A program made the position numbers and the translations under genes. DNA of 5,499 nt from Candidatus Nitrosopumilus sp. (GTDB lineage: Archaea > Thermoproteota > Nitrososphaeria > Nitrososphaerales > Nitrosopumilaceae): assembly GCA_011055585.1 (NCBI GenBank), contig DRGT01000007.1:1-5499 (forward strand), read 5' to 3'. How positions within the stretch are numbered: position 1 is the stretch's first letter; every line of letters begins with the position of its first letter. A model generated the notes under the pieces. It made no database searches, was not told the origin of the DNA, and saw only the letters and a list, made by a program, of their open reading frames with translations. Shown here piece by piece: positions 4,817-5,499 of the stretch.

Positions 4817-5182
4817 GTGACTTCGAAGAATCAAAGTAATGTAGTTTGTCTCTGCCCTCTGGATGGGGTTATAGAGACTATAGGCAAGAAATGGGGATTG
4901 CTAATCGTAAATGAGATTGGTAATCATGAATCTCTTAGGTATAATGACTTGTTATCTGAGCTAAAAGGAATTAGTCCTTCAACCCTTGCTTCAATGCTAA
5001 AGGAGTTAGAAAAAGAGGAGATCATTCTAAGACAAGCATTCAATGAGATACCTCCAAGAGTAGAATATTCTCTAACAGCTAGAGGAAAAGAGCTTCGGGT
5101 AGCAATCCTGCCTCTGATCAAGTGGGCAACTAAGAAGGGAAATTATAAAATGCATTGTTCCTGTACTCTTCTTAAAAAATAG
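4817..5182 (+). CDS. HxlR-family winged-helix regulator with C-x-C motifs at both ends
   Basis: This 121-residue cytoplasmic transcription factor follows the HxlR template: CPLDGVIETIGKKWGLLIVNE (13-33), RYNDLLSELKGISPSTLASM with the recognition helix near 53-65, and the wing PPRVEYSLTARGKEL (79-93). HxlR factors act as dimers and several sense oxidants or electrophiles through the Cys before Pro. Here that Cys13 is part of CLC (11-13), and a second group HCSC (113-116) sits at the C-terminus. Together they could form a thiol or metal site across the dimer. The GTG 4817 start is chosen because a TATA box lies 27 nt upstream and the HxlR fold starts soon after. Upstream in-frame codons would run into the divergent gene. 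It probably controls the opposing operon and itself. Confidence 0.88.
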   Translation: MTSKNQSNVVCLCPLDGVIETIGKKWGLLIVNEIGNHESLRYNDLLSELKGISPSTLASMLKELEKEEIILRQAFNEIPPRVEYSLTARGKELRVAILPLIKWATKKGNYKMHCSCTLLKK

Positions 5183-5200
5183 CTAACAATTCATATCAAA

Positions 5201-5227
5201 TTTTAATTAAAAAAAAAGAGAAAAAGA
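5201..5227 (-). terminator. T-rich terminator after the basic-protein gene
   Basis: Immediately after the stop codon at 5228 the minus strand reads a run of five T and then nine T, ending in the palindrome TTTTAATTAAAA (5201-5212). This is a typical archaeal poly-T termination region. It lies between convergent genes and may weakly stop the HxlR transcript on the plus strand as well. Confidence 0.6.
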
Positions 5228-5425
5228 TCAGCGACGTCTTCTCGCTGTTCTTCTGCGAGAAGCTTTTCTTGTTGTTCTTCTCCTCGTAGTTTTTCTTGCA
5301 GGTGCACGACGTTTACGTCTTGCCGTTGCCTTTTTTCTTGATGCAGCTTTTGCTGCTGCATTTCTTTTTCGTGTGCGTGCTGCTTTTCTTGCAGTTGCAC
5401 TACGTTTAGCTTTTGATGTAGCCAT
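5228..5425 (-). CDS. Ala/Arg/Lys-rich highly basic protein, histone H1/protamine-like
   Basis: The 65 residues contain 22 Arg, 10 Lys and 17 Ala and no Asp or Glu. The rest is mainly Thr and Ser, with single Asn and Pro. The N-terminal half is Ala-Lys-rich (TARKAARTRKRNAAAKAAS), like linker-histone tails. The C-terminal half is built from RRR-T-T and RRR-x blocks, like protamines. Such a chain would be disordered alone and bind DNA or RNA non-specifically, so nucleoid compaction or an RNA-associated role is inferred, not shown. No folded domain is visible. The ATG (5423-5425) has a TATA box 26 nt upstream, supporting it and a leaderless mRNA, and a T-rich terminator follows. The gene is convergent with the HxlR gene and seems unrelated to the metal operon. 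Confidence 0.8.
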   Translation of the reverse strand: MATSKAKRSATARKAARTRKRNAAAKAASRKKATARRKRRAPARKTTRRRTTRKASRRRTARRRR

Positions 5426-5442
5426 ACATTGAAAGTTTTATG

Positions 5443-5460
5443 ACATGTATAAAAACATGT
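5443..5460 (-). promoter_or_regulatory. TATA box between two ACATGT palindromes
   Basis: The minus-strand TTTTTATAC (5447-5455) is centred at 5451, 26 nt before the ATG of the basic protein. Identical ACATGT hexamers (5443-5448 and 5455-5460) flank it, so the whole element is an inverted repeat with the TATA in its centre. A repressor bound there would hide the promoter. Confidence 0.55.
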
Positions 5461-5478
5461 TTAATTTAATAAAAATGC

Positions 5479-5488
5479 ACAATATTGT
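5479..5488. repeat. perfect palindrome ACAATATTGT
   Basis: This 10-bp perfect palindrome lies near the right edge, about 54 bp upstream of the basic-protein ATG. It may be a distal operator of that gene or belong to a promoter of a gene beyond the window. Confidence 0.3.
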
Positions 5489-5499
5489 ACTGTTTTGCA

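Noticed and set aside
5203..5400. Gln/Glu-rich minus-strand frame MQLQEKQHAHEK
   Set aside because: It is a shifted reading of the Arg/Lys/Ala codons of the basic-protein gene. The 5228-5425 frame has the TATA-spaced ATG and ends at the terminator.
1..5499. CRISPR arrays, insertion sequences or prophage genes
   Set aside because: No spaced direct repeats, transposase motifs or terminal inverted repeats of an element are visible.

Overview
The window looks like an AT-rich chromosome segment from an ammonia-oxidising archaeon of the Nitrososphaerota (Thaumarchaeota), probably a Nitrosopumilus or Nitrosarchaeum relative. This rests on a ribosomal protein L40e gene, an archaeal tRNA with no encoded CCA and a bulge-helix-bulge intron, an archaeal HxlR regulator, an ADP-forming succinyl-CoA ligase pair, and TATA boxes centred 26-28 nt before start codons. 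The genus is inferred from overall gene style; no database was searched.

Left part (1-2540), all on the minus strand. It holds the first 28 codons of a CBS-domain protein (1-85), a tRNA-Val(CAC) gene with a 21-nt noncanonical intron (130-223), L40e (275-442), and sucD and sucC (474-2494). sucC and sucD overlap by 4 bp. These are housekeeping genes: succinyl-CoA/succinate interconversion next to translation parts. A small gene of unknown function (2537-2866) lies upstream of sucC.

Middle part (2950-5182), the most interesting region. A minus-strand operon of five tightly packed genes faces a plus-strand HxlR-family regulator. In transcription order the operon encodes a six-helix membrane protein (4033-4764), a 36-residue protein with 8 cysteines (3922-4032), a four-helix membrane protein with a CTSCG motif (3416-3910), a double TRASH/YHS-like zinc-finger protein (3084-3419), and a 42-residue protein with 9 cysteines (2952-3080). 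The two mini-proteins share a C-x2-C-T-x3-C motif. The regulator has C-x-C motifs at both ends. The divergent start codons are 52 bp apart and seem to share one near-symmetric TATA box, flanked by inverted repeats. I infer a thiol- or metal-responsive module for sensing, moving and buffering a soft metal such as copper or mercury. The metal is not shown by the sequence.

Right part (5183-5499). It holds a gene for a 65-residue, extremely basic Ala/Arg/Lys protein with no acidic residues, resembling histone H1 tails or protamines (5228-5425, minus). Its TATA box sits between two ACATGT palindromes.

Translation signals are orderly. First genes of transcripts have a TATA box 26-28 nt from the start codon, suggesting leaderless mRNAs. 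Several internal genes have Shine-Dalgarno sequences. In the metal operon, four of the five starts are GTG or TTG.
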